37,482 nucleotides of DNA from a virus (IMGVR_UViG_3300032309_000421:1-37482), one strand, 5' to 3'. Numbered from the stretch's first letter, positions 13,666-21,692 are shown. Made by a program: numbers and translations. Notes: a model not told the origin generated them from the letters alone.

Positions 13666-13877
13666 GTTATGGATCAATGATGGGTTCAGGTATCTATTCA
13701 GAAGAAGTTACACGCGAAATAGTTTGCAAAGAGCGTTGTGATGAATGCCCTGAAAATGTTGCTTGCCCTACTTATTGGAATGAAGATTTTGCAACAGATG
13801 ATTGGGGCAATATAGATCAAACAGTAACTTGCCCTACCTGTAAACATTCATACACCTACAAAGAGGAACAAGAATGA
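13662..13877 (+). CDS. Small zinc-ribbon protein
   Basis: The product is 71 aa. The cysteines form two groups, CKERCDECPENVAC (about residues 22-35) and CPTCKHSYTY (about 57-66), which make a zinc-ribbon or double-knuckle fold likely. The rest is acidic. It overlaps both neighbours by ATGA. Possible roles include binding nucleic acid or a host protein; none is demonstrated. Confidence 0.58.
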   Translation: MSYGSMMGSGIYSEEVTREIVCKERCDECPENVACPTYWNEDFATDDWGNIDQTVTCPTCKHSYTYKEEQE

Positions 13878-14062
13878 GTTACCACATAGTTGTAGTGACA
13901 GATGGGCAAGAAACATTCAAAAAAGATTACAACAATTGTTTGCAAGCAGTACACGATTATGACAAATTTGTTGATGTAGGTTTTGCTGGATTTGGGCAAT
14001 TAATTTTTTTAGTTGAGCCTGACGGCACCTCACATCAGAAATATTTCTCACGAAAAACATAA
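13874..14062 (+). CDS. Small hypothetical protein
   Basis: The product is 62 aa with an alpha/beta pattern: strand YHIVVVTDG, helix NNCLQAVHDYDKFV, strand QLIFLVEPDG and a basic end. It overlaps the preceding stop by ATGA. I do not recognise a family, and there is no visible catalytic motif. Confidence 0.52.
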   Translation: MSYHIVVVTDGQETFKKDYNNCLQAVHDYDKFVDVGFAGFGQLIFLVEPDGTSHQKYFSRKT

Positions 14063-14134
14063 TTTATGCAATACAACATGGAGGATCAGGGTAAAATTGT
14101 AGAGGTCCAAAAACTACTCGTTAAGGGGGAAATC

Positions 14135-14224
14135 ATGGACAGCAAACTAAATCGGTGCGCTTATGGCGCTTGGCATTACGGAGAAAAACTCTGCGAAGTA
14201 TGTAATTTGGGGGCTAAGGAGTAG
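14135..14224 (+). CDS. 29-residue CxxC mini-protein upstream of the transglycosylase
   Basis: The start at 14135 has AAGGGGGAAATC directly upstream; the frame is open back to an ATG at 14066 but without a ribosome binding site. The product contains RCAYGAWHYGEKLCEVC, a possible zinc site (Cys8, His14, Cys20, Cys23). Its TAG stop is in the same frame as the transglycosylase frame that follows, separated from it by only the amber codon and one proline codon. Confidence 0.48.
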   Translation: MDSKLNRCAYGAWHYGEKLCEVCNLGAKE

Positions 14225-14227
14225 CCC

Positions 14228-14668
14228 GTTAAGTTTGTAGCACAAATCCTTTTAGCGGCCCTTTTAGCGGTTGGATTTGTTGCTGGCACACCTGCTGCTG
14301 CCGAAGCCCCACATTTAACGCAAAAACAAAAAATAAAAGCGTTAGAACCAAAACAGTATGCGCTCGCCATGGTTAAAAAACAATGGAAACCTGATGCGCA
14401 AAAACAGTTTGCCTGTTTGCATCAACTCTGGACAAAAGAAAGCAACTGGCGTTCAAATGCTTTAAACAAGAGTTCAGGTGCATTTGGAATTGCCCAGTTT
14501 TTGCCGACTACTTGGGCTAACTACAAATATCCATACAAACCAAAAGATCCACAAATTCAAATTGATGCTGGATTGCGTTATATTTACAAACGCTATTCCA
14601 CACCTTGCCACGCTTGGGCTTTTTGGCAAAAGAAAGCAGGCCCAGATTTGATCGGTGGCTGGTATTGA
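14228..14668 (+). CDS. Secreted lytic transglycosylase-like protein, non-canonical start
   Basis: Starting at 14228 the frame encodes 146 aa: a textbook signal peptide (KFVAQILLAALLAVGFVAG then TPAAAEA) and a transglycosylase-like domain with Glu71 in KESNW, GAFGIAQF and LPTTWANY. Such enzymes cut the glycan strands of peptidoglycan. AAGGAG (14216-14221) sits 6 bases before 14228, but the codon there is GTT, not GTG or ATG; the first in-frame ATG (14369) would delete the signal peptide. One base change would give a normal start, so this may be a variant, a sequencing error, a rare start codon, or amber read-through from the mini-gene upstream. The domain call is firm; the start is uncertain. 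Confidence 0.75.
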   Translation, partial: VKFVAQILLAALLAVGFVAGTPAAAEAPHLTQKQKIKALEPKQYALAMVKKQWKPDAQKQFACLHQLWTKESNWRSNALNKSSGAFGIAQFLPTTWANYKYPYKPKDPQIQIDAGLRYIYKRYSTPCHAWAFWQKKAGPDLIGGWY

Positions 14669-14680
14669 GTAGAATAAATT

Positions 14681-15013
14681 ATGGACAAAAAAGTTGTAAA
14701 AATTGTGCAAGATCGTGCTGGTAATTACTGCGAAGTTTGCGGGTCATCAGCACTGCCGTCTATGGCGCTGCATCACAGAAAACTCAAATCTAGGGGCGGC
14801 AAAGACACGCCAAGTAATTTAATTCAGATACATCACGGCTGCCATAACCTAAATACCGATAGTATTCACCTCAATCCTGCAAAAGCGGAGGCAAAAGGTT
14901 GGTTATGTCCATCATGGAGAGAGCCAAACGAACACCCTTTTGTTAAACCAGATGGAACTATTGTTTTATTACAAAATGATGGTTCTGAATACATAATGAT
15001 GGAAGGCGATTAA
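14681..15013 (+). CDS. HNH endonuclease
   Basis: The product is 110 aa with the full HNH layout: Cys17 and Cys20 (CEVC), LHHRKLKSRGG with His31 and His32, then NLIQIHHGCHN with Cys54 and His55. Small HNH enzymes near terminase genes assist in DNA packaging or cutting in many tailed phages; here SSB follows directly and terminase is about 1.3 kb downstream. No intron or intein context is visible, so a homing role is less likely. The tail beyond the domain (about 65-110) is short and acidic at the end. Confidence 0.88.
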   Translation: MDKKVVKIVQDRAGNYCEVCGSSALPSMALHHRKLKSRGGKDTPSNLIQIHHGCHNLNTDSIHLNPAKAEAKGWLCPSWREPNEHPFVKPDGTIVLLQNDGSEYIMMEGD

Positions 15014-15376
15014 ATGAACATAACAGTAAAAGGCAATGTTGGATCTGAGCCAGAATTAAAATTTTCTAAAAGTAATATGGCTTACATAACTTTAAGTGTT
15101 GCCCATACACCACGCGTTAAAGATGGTAATGATTGGAAAGACGGAGATACCATGTGGTTCAGAGTGGTGCAATTTGGATCTAAGGCTGAAGCAACTGCTG
15201 ATTGTATAAAAAAAGGTGATGCAATTTTAGTATCAGGTGCATTAAAACAATCTACTTACACAGACAAAGAAGGCCAAGAGAAAGCATCATTAGAAATTAC
15301 AGCAGATCACATAGGATTAGTTCCCCGTTTAATTAAAAAAGTAGCAACACGAACCGAGGAGGAACTTTCATGGTAA
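15014..15376 (+). CDS. ssb: Single-stranded DNA-binding protein
   Basis: The product is 120 aa with an OB fold typical of SSB: VKGNVGSEPELKFSKS, YITLSVAHTPR, MWFRVVQFG, KKGDAILVSGALKQSTYTD and SLEITADHIG. The long acidic, glycine-rich tail of bacterial SSB is absent; the protein ends shortly after the barrel with EEELSW. It protects single strands during phage replication and recombination. It starts one base after the HNH stop and overlaps the next gene by 7 bases. Confidence 0.9.
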   Translation: MNITVKGNVGSEPELKFSKSNMAYITLSVAHTPRVKDGNDWKDGDTMWFRVVQFGSKAEATADCIKKGDAILVSGALKQSTYTDKEGQEKASLEITADHIGLVPRLIKKVATRTEEELSW

Positions 15377-15558
15377 CAGATGGATTAATTAGCGCAGCAG
15401 ACACAGCGCAAATGCTTGGTATAACTATGAACAACTTACGCCAAATACAACACCGTAAAACAATTACATGGGTTGAGAAGTCAGGCCGTAATGTTTATTA
15501 CCGCAAAACAGATGTTGAAAATTATGTAGCCAAGCGTCAGGGCCGCATTAATGAGTAA
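15370..15558 (+). CDS. Excisionase-family HTH protein
   Basis: The product is 62 aa with a MerR/excisionase-type helix-turn-helix: ISAADTAQMLGITMNNLRQI, then WVEKSGRNVYYRKTDVENYV. It is probably a DNA-bending or architectural regulator. No integrase gene is present in the window, so the excisionase name reflects fold only. GAGGAGG precedes the start by 7 bases. It may regulate the switch into the late operon just downstream. Confidence 0.75.
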   Translation: MVTDGLISAADTAQMLGITMNNLRQIQHRKTITWVEKSGRNVYYRKTDVENYVAKRQGRINE

Positions 15559-15697
15559 AGAAAAATATATTAAACCTTTAAAGATCTGGGTACATTACGG
15601 ATTTTTTTTAAAGCGTTTTGGTTTAGGTTTCACCATTGACAGGTATCAGATCTCAATAGATCTTGGACCATTATGGTTAGGCGTAGAATGGGATTAG
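15551..15697 (+). CDS. Small hypothetical protein
   Basis: The product is 48 aa: a basic start (SKEKYIKPLKIWVHYG) and a beta end (YQISIDLGPLWLGVEWD). The DLGPLWLGVEW ending is a pattern I associate with small phage and plasmid proteins of unknown role. It overlaps the HTH gene before it and the next gene after it. Confidence 0.55.
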   Translation: MSKEKYIKPLKIWVHYGFFLKRFGLGFTIDRYQISIDLGPLWLGVEWD

Positions 15698-15849
15698 CAG
15701 AAGATCCAGAAGTAAACATTGCGTTGCAGTTGTTTGCTGATAAATTACGCACAAAAGGCAAAGACGCACTAGCCTTTAAAATTGAGAATCTAATTGATTT
15801 AATTACAGATGAAGTAGAGAAGGAAATCAAAGCAAAGCCCCGTAAGTAA
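15688..15849 (+). CDS. Small helical hypothetical protein
   Basis: The product is 53 aa and almost entirely helical, acidic then basic (EDPEVNIALQLFADKL, then FKIENLIDLITDEVEKEIK). Its start overlaps the end of the preceding gene by 10 bases. No ribosome binding site is obvious, so translation probably depends on coupling. Not recognised. Confidence 0.5.
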   Translation: MGLAEDPEVNIALQLFADKLRTKGKDALAFKIENLIDLITDEVEKEIKAKPRK

Positions 15850-15864
15850 AAGTATTCTTGGGGC

Positions 15865-16050
15865 ATGACGCTTGTTATTGAAGAAGAAGTGACCGTGGCA
15901 GATATTGATGAAGCCCTGGCGCATATTAATCTCATGCTTAAAACAGACCATTACGGCAATCGCCTAACATGGAAAAAGAAAGAAATGTTGCTAGAAAGTC
16001 TTGATGATCTATTAGACGCTAGATTGCATTTAATGAAAGAACTTGTATAA
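15865..16050 (+). CDS. Small helical hypothetical protein
   Basis: The product is 61 aa, acidic and helical (VTVADIDEALAHINLMLKT, then KKKEMLLESLDDLLDARLHLM). It looks like a two-helix hairpin. There is only TTGGGG upstream, no good ribosome binding site; a TATTCT at 15853-15858 could make it leaderless but lacks a -35 box. It is followed by the terminator at 16098. Confidence 0.52.
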   Translation: MTLVIEEEVTVADIDEALAHINLMLKTDHYGNRLTWKKKEMLLESLDDLLDARLHLMKELV

Positions 16051-16097
16051 GATTACGGTACTGGTCAGGTCAGATACCTGGCTGAGTGCTGGATAAG

Positions 16098-16133
16098 ACC
16101 CTCACAATCTTAACGGCTTGTGGGGGTTTTGTT
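16098..16133 (+). terminator. Rho-independent terminator ending the early/middle block
   Basis: A 10-bp stem (16098-16107 with 16118-16127, one G-U pair) has a 10-base loop and is followed by TTTTGTT. Upstream, CAGGT-cagat-ACCTG (16066-16080) forms another small hairpin, and AAGATT (16049-16054) could pair with AATCTT (16106-16111), which would compete with the terminator stem. The region 16051-16149 holds no gene. Confidence 0.75.
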
Positions 16134-16149
16134 CTATACAGGAGGAAAG

Positions 16150-16290
16150 ATGATTAAGGTTAGAAACCCGTTTTATGTAGTGCAGAAGCAAAGTAAGTTT
16201 GTTAATGCTAACTGCTATCACTGCGGGAAAACTTACAACTTACATTACACACAGGTGCGAGCATATAACTATTGCAATTCTTGTAAGTAA
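16150..16290 (+). CDS. Small zinc-ribbon protein before terminase
   Basis: The product is 46 aa with CYHCGKTY (Cys22, Cys25) and CNSC (Cys42, Cys45), a minimal zinc ribbon. AGGAGG lies 6-7 bases upstream. It sits alone between the terminator and the late promoter. It resembles several other mini zinc-ribbon proteins in this genome; a regulatory or packaging-associated role is possible. Confidence 0.6.
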   Translation: MIKVRNPFYVVQKQSKFVNANCYHCGKTYNLHYTQVRAYNYCNSCK

Positions 16291-16304
16291 TTATTTAACT
16301 CAAT

Positions 16305-16333
16305 TTGATAGTTAATGTTTCCTAATTTATAGT
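16305..16333 (+). promoter_or_regulatory. Late operon promoter, leaderless layout
   Basis: TTGATA (16305-16310) and TATAGT (16328-16333) have the ideal 17-base spacing. The ATG of the terminase small subunit follows 6 bases after the -10 box, so transcription should start at or within a base or two of the ATG, and there is no ribosome binding site upstream. Leaderless mRNAs are common in Actinobacteria. Confidence 0.78.
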
Positions 16334-16339
16334 GAACAC

Positions 16340-16837
16340 ATGGTAAGAAACATAACACCTGAACCAGATCAGATTGAGCGTGAGAACAAAGTTCTTGAAC
16401 TACGCTCACAGTCTTTTACTTGGCGAGCCATTGCAGGAGAAGTTGGTTATGCCAGTGGTGCTGGTGCGCTGAAGGCTTATATGAGAGCCATTAAACGCCA
16501 ACAGCAAGAGCCAGTTGAAGCAGCGTTGTTTATGGAGTTATCGCGCTTAGATGAATTGCAATCAACTTACTGGGAACCCGCAGTGCAGGGCAATATGCGA
16601 GCGGGTGAATTTGTTTTAAGAATTATGGATAGGCGGGCTAAATTCTTGGGGCTAGATGCTCCAACTAAAATACAAGCAGAGGTGGTGAGTTATGAAGGCG
16701 GAGCAGGAACCCTTGATGCCGAAGTTGATAGAATCGCAAGAATCATTGACGGAGTTGATGGAAACAGCACAATCACCCTCACTGAACAGCAGGATCAAAG
16801 CGAGCAGATTTATATGGAAGAACCGCTTAGCCCGTAA
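16340..16837 (+). CDS. terS: Terminase small subunit (putative)
   Basis: The product is 165 aa. The N-terminal part has a helix-turn-helix (VLELRSQSFTWRAIAGEVGYA), followed by helices and the stretch RRAKFLGLDAPTKIQAEV (about residues 97-115), which I recognise from small-terminase-like proteins of actinobacterial phages. It would bind the packaging site and hand the DNA to the large subunit. Its last 146 bases overlap the large subunit gene in another frame. It appears to be translated from a leaderless message. Confidence 0.75.
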   Translation: MVRNITPEPDQIERENKVLELRSQSFTWRAIAGEVGYASGAGALKAYMRAIKRQQQEPVEAALFMELSRLDELQSTYWEPAVQGNMRAGEFVLRIMDRRAKFLGLDAPTKIQAEVVSYEGGAGTLDAEVDRIARIIDGVDGNSTITLTEQQDQSEQIYMEEPLSP

Positions 16838-18119
16838 AGAACAATTACCACCAGAGGGCGATTGGAATATTTGGCTTTACATGGCTGGTAGAGGTGCTGG
16901 TAAGACCCGTACAGCAGCCGAATGGTTGGCCTGGGAAGCCATTAGAACGCCTAATACCAGGTGGGCGATAGTTGCCCCTACATTCTCTGACGCTAGAGAT
17001 ACTTGTGCTGAAGGCGAATCTGGAGTTATTTCTGTATTGAGCCGTTACCGAATGCTGGCGCATTGGAACAGATCTATGGGAGAGATCTTATTAAATAACG
17101 GATCCAGGATTAAATTATTTTCTGCTGACCAACCAGATCGTTTTAGAGGCCCGCAACATCATGGCGCTTGGTGTGATGAATTAGCAGCGTATAGATATTC
17201 TGACGCTTGGGATCAATTACAGTTTGGATTACGCCTGGGCGATAAACCTAGAATTGTAATCACAACAACACCACGACCTATGCCGCTAATTAGAATGCTG
17301 GCTAATAGAACTGACGGAACAGTAGTTATTACAAAAGGATCTACATTTGATAACGCTGCAAACTTAGCGCCATCTGCATTACTTGAATTGCAAGCCCGCT
17401 ACAACAACACCAGGCTTGGCAGACAAGAGTTATATGGCGAGATCTTAGAAGATACTGAAGGCGCTTTATGGACTAAGGGATTAATTGACCGCAACAGACT
17501 AAAGAAAGCCCCTGCTTTATCCCGTATAACAGTTTCTATTGATCCCGCAGTAACAAACAATCAATCATCTGATGAAACAGGAATCATAGTTTGTGGATCT
17601 GATTCTGCTGGGCATGGATATGTACTTGGAGATTATTCATTTAAAGGTTCACCCCTGGATTGGGCCTCTAAAGCAGTATCGGTATTTGATGAATGGAAGG
17701 CAGATTCAATCCTGGTAGAAGTAAACCAGGGTGGCGATATGGTGAGTGCAGTTCTAAAGCAAATTAGACATTCCTTGCCTATTAGAGAAGTGCGAGCGCA
17801 CATAGGTAAAAGGTTACGGGCTGAGCCAGTAGCAGCAATGTATGAGCAAGGCCGAATTCACCACATAGGAGAGTTTGCAGTTTTAGAAGATCAAATGACG
17901 GTGTGGACACCAAATGATTCTTATTCACCAGACCGTATTGATGCTATGGTTCAAGCGTTTAGTAATCTGCTTGGATCACAGAATGTTAGTAATTACTTTA
18001 ATGCTCTTGCTAACTTTTGCCCGAAGTGCGGACTACCTATGCCGAAGTCAATGTCACATTGTTCTAAGTGTGGAAGCGCTATGATTAGTGCTGCTGAAAC
18101 ACAAGGGCAATTAATCTAA
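16692..18119 (+). CDS. terL: Terminase large subunit with C-terminal zinc ribbon
   Basis: The product is 475 aa. The ATPase has Walker A in AGRGAGKT (Ala65-Thr72) and Walker B at WCDEL (Asp162, Glu163); the nuclease domain starts at SIDPAVT and continues with VEVNQGGDMV and DRIDAMV. It powers DNA packaging and makes the end cuts. After the nuclease, a CPKC ... CSKCG zinc ribbon (about residues 446-464) is appended, which most large terminases lack. GAGGTGG upstream supports the start at 16692, inside the small-subunit gene; later Met codons at 16716 and 16758 are alternatives. Confidence 0.92.
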   Translation: MKAEQEPLMPKLIESQESLTELMETAQSPSLNSRIKASRFIWKNRLARKEQLPPEGDWNIWLYMAGRGAGKTRTAAEWLAWEAIRTPNTRWAIVAPTFSDARDTCAEGESGVISVLSRYRMLAHWNRSMGEILLNNGSRIKLFSADQPDRFRGPQHHGAWCDELAAYRYSDAWDQLQFGLRLGDKPRIVITTTPRPMPLIRMLANRTDGTVVITKGSTFDNAANLAPSALLELQARYNNTRLGRQELYGEILEDTEGALWTKGLIDRNRLKKAPALSRITVSIDPAVTNNQSSDETGIIVCGSDSAGHGYVLGDYSFKGSPLDWASKAVSVFDEWKADSILVEVNQGGDMVSAVLKQIRHSLPIREVRAHIGKRLRAEPVAAMYEQGRIHHIGEFAVLEDQMTVWTPNDSYSPDRIDAMVQAFSNLLGSQNVSNYFNALANFCPKCGLPMPKSMSHCSKCGSAMISAAETQGQLI

Positions 18120-18129
18120 GGAGATTCAC

Positions 18130-20004
18130 ATGGGTCTGCGTGACCGAATCGCAAGAGCAATAGCAGGAACAGATTTAGAGAAGGCTCCGCGTTTACCTGC
18201 GGGTGCATCAACAATGACTGAACAAGAAATGCGCAATCGCGCTGGTGGTTCTATTGGTCAATCTTATGGAAACAATGTGCCACTACCTAGAAACCCTTGG
18301 CTTGGAATGGTTCCATTTGGACCAGGCTTACCAATCACACCTGGTGCGATTAATCCACTGCGACCAGATGGCAGACCAGATCCGCGTAGATTTGAATACC
18401 AAGTTGCACAAAATATAAATGTAACTGAAACGCGTTTAATATCATTTAAAACATTAAGAGCAGCAGCAGACCAAATAGATATTCTGCGTAGATGTGTAGA
18501 AGTTACTAAATCAAAATTATCAGGACTTGATTGGGATATTGTTCTTGGATCTGACGCATCAGAAAAGATTGCAGCCGAATCAGGCGGAGATCATGTACGC
18601 GCTATGGCTAAAGCCCGCGAGAAGTACACAGATGAAATTAATAGAGTGCGTGAGTTCTGGGAGAATCCAGACCGCGCTAACGGACTTACATTTACAGATT
18701 GGTTAATGATTGCTGCTGAAGAAACTCTTGTGATTGATGCACTTGCAGTATTTCCACAACCAACCGTAGGTGGAGATTTATACGGATTACAGATTTTAGA
18801 TGGTGCAACAATTAAGCCGCTTATTGATGATCGCGGTATGCGCCCTACTCCACCATCTCCTGCTTACCAACAAATTCTTTATGGCTTTCCTAGATCTGAA
18901 TTTAGCGCTAACGCTGATGATCCTGCTGCTGATGGTGAATTTACTGCTGATGATTTAGCATACATGGTGCGCAACCGTAGAACTACAAGCGTTTATGGTT
19001 ATTCACCAGTAGAGCGAGCGCTGCCATTGGCCGATATTTATTTAAGAAGGCAACAATGGATTAGAGCCGAATATACAGACGGTGTTATGCCAGATCTGAT
19101 GTTTACAACTGACGCTGAATGGGGAACTAACCCTGATTTGCTACGCGCTTATGAAAACATTCTAAATGATGATTTGGCTGGACAGACTGAGCAGCGTAAA
19201 CGCGCTCGCTTGCTACCAACTGGATTAACTCCAATATCAAATGAAGGATATGGCGAGAAGTTCAAAGATACATTAGATGATTATTTGATTACATCTATCT
19301 GCGGTCATTTTGGTGTGCAACCTGCTGAGATTGGATTTTCTCCCAAGGGAGGATTAGGCGGTGCTGGTTTCCAAGAAGGCCAGGCTGAAAATGCAGAAGC
19401 AATTGGCATTCAACCATTGGCTAACTGGTACTCAAAGATGATAACTAACCTTTCTTACGCTTATCTTGGTATGCCACGCGAACTTGAATTTAAGTTGATG
19501 ACCTCAAAGCGCTTGGACAATGAGAGTAATGCCCGTAAAGCACAAATTGAAGTTACCTCTGCTGGTAAAACTATTAATGAGCGTAGATCTGAATTAGGTT
19601 TGCCTTTACTAGATACTCCGCAAGCGGACATGCCGTTGCTTGTTGCTGGCGCAGACATATTCTTATTCTCACCAGACGGAATCATTAATGCTAAAGATGT
19701 AATCTCTGCTCCTGCTTTAGAAGGGCCAAACGCTACGGCAATAGCGCCATCTACTCCGAATACAGCCGAGAGCGAACCAGAAGAAGCACCAGGACCTAAA
19801 GAAGAAAATGAGATTGAAGAAGAATTAGACAGGAACACGGTTGATGAAGTTAAAGCCTTTATGAAGTGGGCTAATAAAGGTAAACGCGCCCGCCTGTTTG
19901 AGTTTAAATCTTTAGATCCGATTGTTGGGGAAGCGCTTAACCGTTGTGCATTTGACGGGGATCTTGAAACCGCAAGAGCGCTCGCTAAAGCGTATTTAAC
20001 ATGA
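18130..20004 (+). CDS. Portal protein
   Basis: The product is 624 aa. The core (about residues 90-500) is portal-like, with VEVTKSKLSGLDWDI, a YGYSPVERAL segment and a helical stem region. The N-terminus has a long proline- and glycine-rich arm (about 25-85). The C-terminus has an acidic linker (SEPEEAPGPKEENEIEEEL) and a helical tail. Portal dodecamers form the DNA gate at one capsid vertex. It follows terminase and overlaps the MuF gene by ATGA, the usual order. AAGGAG precedes the start. Confidence 0.85.
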   Translation: MGLRDRIARAIAGTDLEKAPRLPAGASTMTEQEMRNRAGGSIGQSYGNNVPLPRNPWLGMVPFGPGLPITPGAINPLRPDGRPDPRRFEYQVAQNINVTETRLISFKTLRAAADQIDILRRCVEVTKSKLSGLDWDIVLGSDASEKIAAESGGDHVRAMAKAREKYTDEINRVREFWENPDRANGLTFTDWLMIAAEETLVIDALAVFPQPTVGGDLYGLQILDGATIKPLIDDRGMRPTPPSPAYQQILYGFPRSEFSANADDPAADGEFTADDLAYMVRNRRTTSVYGYSPVERALPLADIYLRRQQWIRAEYTDGVMPDLMFTTDAEWGTNPDLLRAYENILNDDLAGQTEQRKRARLLPTGLTPISNEGYGEKFKDTLDDYLITSICGHFGVQPAEIGFSPKGGLGGAGFQEGQAENAEAIGIQPLANWYSKMITNLSYAYLGMPRELEFKLMTSKRLDNESNARKAQIEVTSAGKTINERRSELGLPLLDTPQADMPLLVAGADIFLFSPDGIINAKDVISAPALEGPNATAIAPSTPNTAESEPEEAPGPKEENEIEEELDRNTVDEVKAFMKWANKGKRARLFEFKSLDPIVGEALNRCAFDGDLETARALAKAYLT

Positions 20005-21692
20005 TTTGGGAACGCGCCCTGGAAGCAGATGCGCGTTTAGCGGCTAGAAACTCAGTAAAAATTAGGGCTGCTATTGCTCAATCTTTTAATGCCAAGCGTG
20101 TTTATGAGCAATACCTAACAACTCAACCTGCGGTAAGTAATAAACCTGCGCAAGATCGCGCCCGCGCTAGAGCCTGGGTAATTATGAATGTCCGCGTAAA
20201 CATGGAACCGCTCAAAGAAGTTATGTTAAGAGTTTGGGCTGAAGGATATGTAACTGGAGATGCGTTTGCTGATGAACAAGTGGCTATGGCTAGAGTTGCA
20301 GCCAAGGCTGATGACGGAAGTTATGTAGATTGGTCAAACTGGAAGCCAGGAGATCAAGCCTCTGCTTTATTACTGCGCCCACCTAAAGCATTTCAACAAT
20401 TGCTACAAATGCAAAGCATTACATTTAAAGATTTTAGTGATACAACAGTAAGAGATATTGGTAATGCCATTGCTGACGCTATTGAACTGGGCATGACTGC
20501 TGAAAGATCGGCTAAAAACATTGCAAGGCATGTGGCTAATCCTGCGCGAGCGCTGAGTATCGCAATCACAGAACAGAACCGCGCTATCTCCTACGCAACT
20601 ATTAACCGCTTTAAAGAATCCGAGATTCAGAAGATGGAATGGCAAACATCTAGCCCTTGCGATAAATGCGCACAAAACCAGGGCCAAGTTATTGAAATAG
20701 GCGGAACATTTAACTCAGGATCTACCCAACCACCCGTACACCCGCATTGCCGTTGCGTATTGCTACCCGTAATTCCTGATTTTGATGAATTAGATGCAAC
20801 TCCAACAGGAACAACATTAGTAACTCCGCCTAGCGCACCTGTATTGCCTCCAGTTGTAGCCCCAACCGTAATTGCGCCTAAGCCTGTATCTGTGAATCCA
20901 GGTTTTGCAATCTATGATGAAATGGATAGCCGACCATTCATACCTGGTAAGTGGGAAGTTGTACCTAGAGAGGCTATGTTAGAAATAGAACTACAAAACA
21001 TTATACGCTCACGCACTACAAAGATAGATAGAGCAAGAGCAGAAGTAATTTACATGTTACATGGAAAAAAAATGGATCGGGATTTTGTTGCCAAGGGTGT
21101 TGTTTACAAGAACGGTCCTGTTGAAGTTCAATTTGGTGGTACAGGCCTTGCGGTCAAAGAAGAAATACGCAAACAAGTAATTGAAGAAGTAGAAAAACTA
21201 CAAGTAAGCAATCCTAAAGACCGTGCCGTAGTCCACATCACTAAGGACAGTAAGAATAAATACGGTTGGGCATACCTAGGCCAAGAAGATATATGGGTTG
21301 TTCCTAGAATTGTCAAAGACACAGAATTAAAGGTAGGTAGCGCTGGTAATTTCAAGATGCCAGTAACTCCAACTACGACCCAATTCCAATACACCCTAGC
21401 CCACGAATGGGGTCACATAGTTGATAAACTCAGGGCAGGTTCTACTGGTAGTCAGACCGCAGATACAACTTTAATAATTGGCAAACTTAAAAAACAATTC
21501 CCAGATGCGTTTAAGAGTGGTTACTCAGGCGAAAACACTAAAGAATTCTATGCTGAAATGTTCACCGAGTATTACAGGACCAGTGGGGCAACAACCAACC
21601 CACTTGTTCAGGCTATGGCAGCAGAATTTGGTTGGAAGGTTCCTGAAGGCGTAATTCAACCAACAAACATAGGAGGGGTAATTAATGAGTAA
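20001..21692 (+). CDS. MuF-like head protein fused to an ATLF-like zinc metallopeptidase
   Basis: The product is 563 aa. Residues about 1-265 form the head morphogenesis domain of the SPP1 gp7/Mu gpF family, with CDKC (220-223) and HPHCRC (247-252). A proline-rich linker (about 272-300) leads to a C-terminal domain with HEWGHIVD (His468, Glu469, His472), a zinc-protease HExxH motif, and EFYAEMF (Glu515, Glu519) about 47 residues later. That spacing and the FxAExF pattern resemble the anthrax lethal factor (ATLF) peptidase family. MuF proteins fused to toxin domains are known in phages and prophages. The domain could act in capsid maturation or be delivered into the cell with the DNA. The following small acidic gene could be its partner. 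Confidence 0.78.
   Translation: MIWERALEADARLAARNSVKIRAAIAQSFNAKRVYEQYLTTQPAVSNKPAQDRARARAWVIMNVRVNMEPLKEVMLRVWAEGYVTGDAFADEQVAMARVAAKADDGSYVDWSNWKPGDQASALLLRPPKAFQQLLQMQSITFKDFSDTTVRDIGNAIADAIELGMTAERSAKNIARHVANPARALSIAITEQNRAISYATINRFKESEIQKMEWQTSSPCDKCAQNQGQVIEIGGTFNSGSTQPPVHPHCRCVLLPVIPDFDELDATPTGTTLVTPPSAPVLPPVVAPTVIAPKPVSVNPGFAIYDEMDSRPFIPGKWEVVPREAMLEIELQNIIRSRTTKIDRARAEVIYMLHGKKMDRDFVAKGVVYKNGPVEVQFGGTGLAVKEEIRKQVIEEVEKLQVSNPKDRAVVHITKDSKNKYGWAYLGQEDIWVVPRIVKDTELKVGSAGNFKMPVTPTTTQFQYTLAHEWGHIVDKLRAGSTGSQTADTTLIIGKLKKQFPDAFKSGYSGENTKEFYAEMFTEYYRTSGATTNPLVQAMAAEFGWKVPEGVIQPTNIGGVINE

Noticed and set aside
14066-14134. Longer start for the CxxC mini-gene
   Set aside because: No ribosome binding site upstream of 14066, while AAGGGGG precedes 14135.
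15370-15558. Evidence for a temperate lifestyle from the excisionase-like protein
   Set aside because: There is no integrase, repressor pair or attachment site in the window; the fold alone is common in lytic phages.
16051-16137. Possible tRNA
   Set aside because: The hairpins do not make a cloverleaf, there is no CCA end or anticodon stem, and the second half is a terminator.
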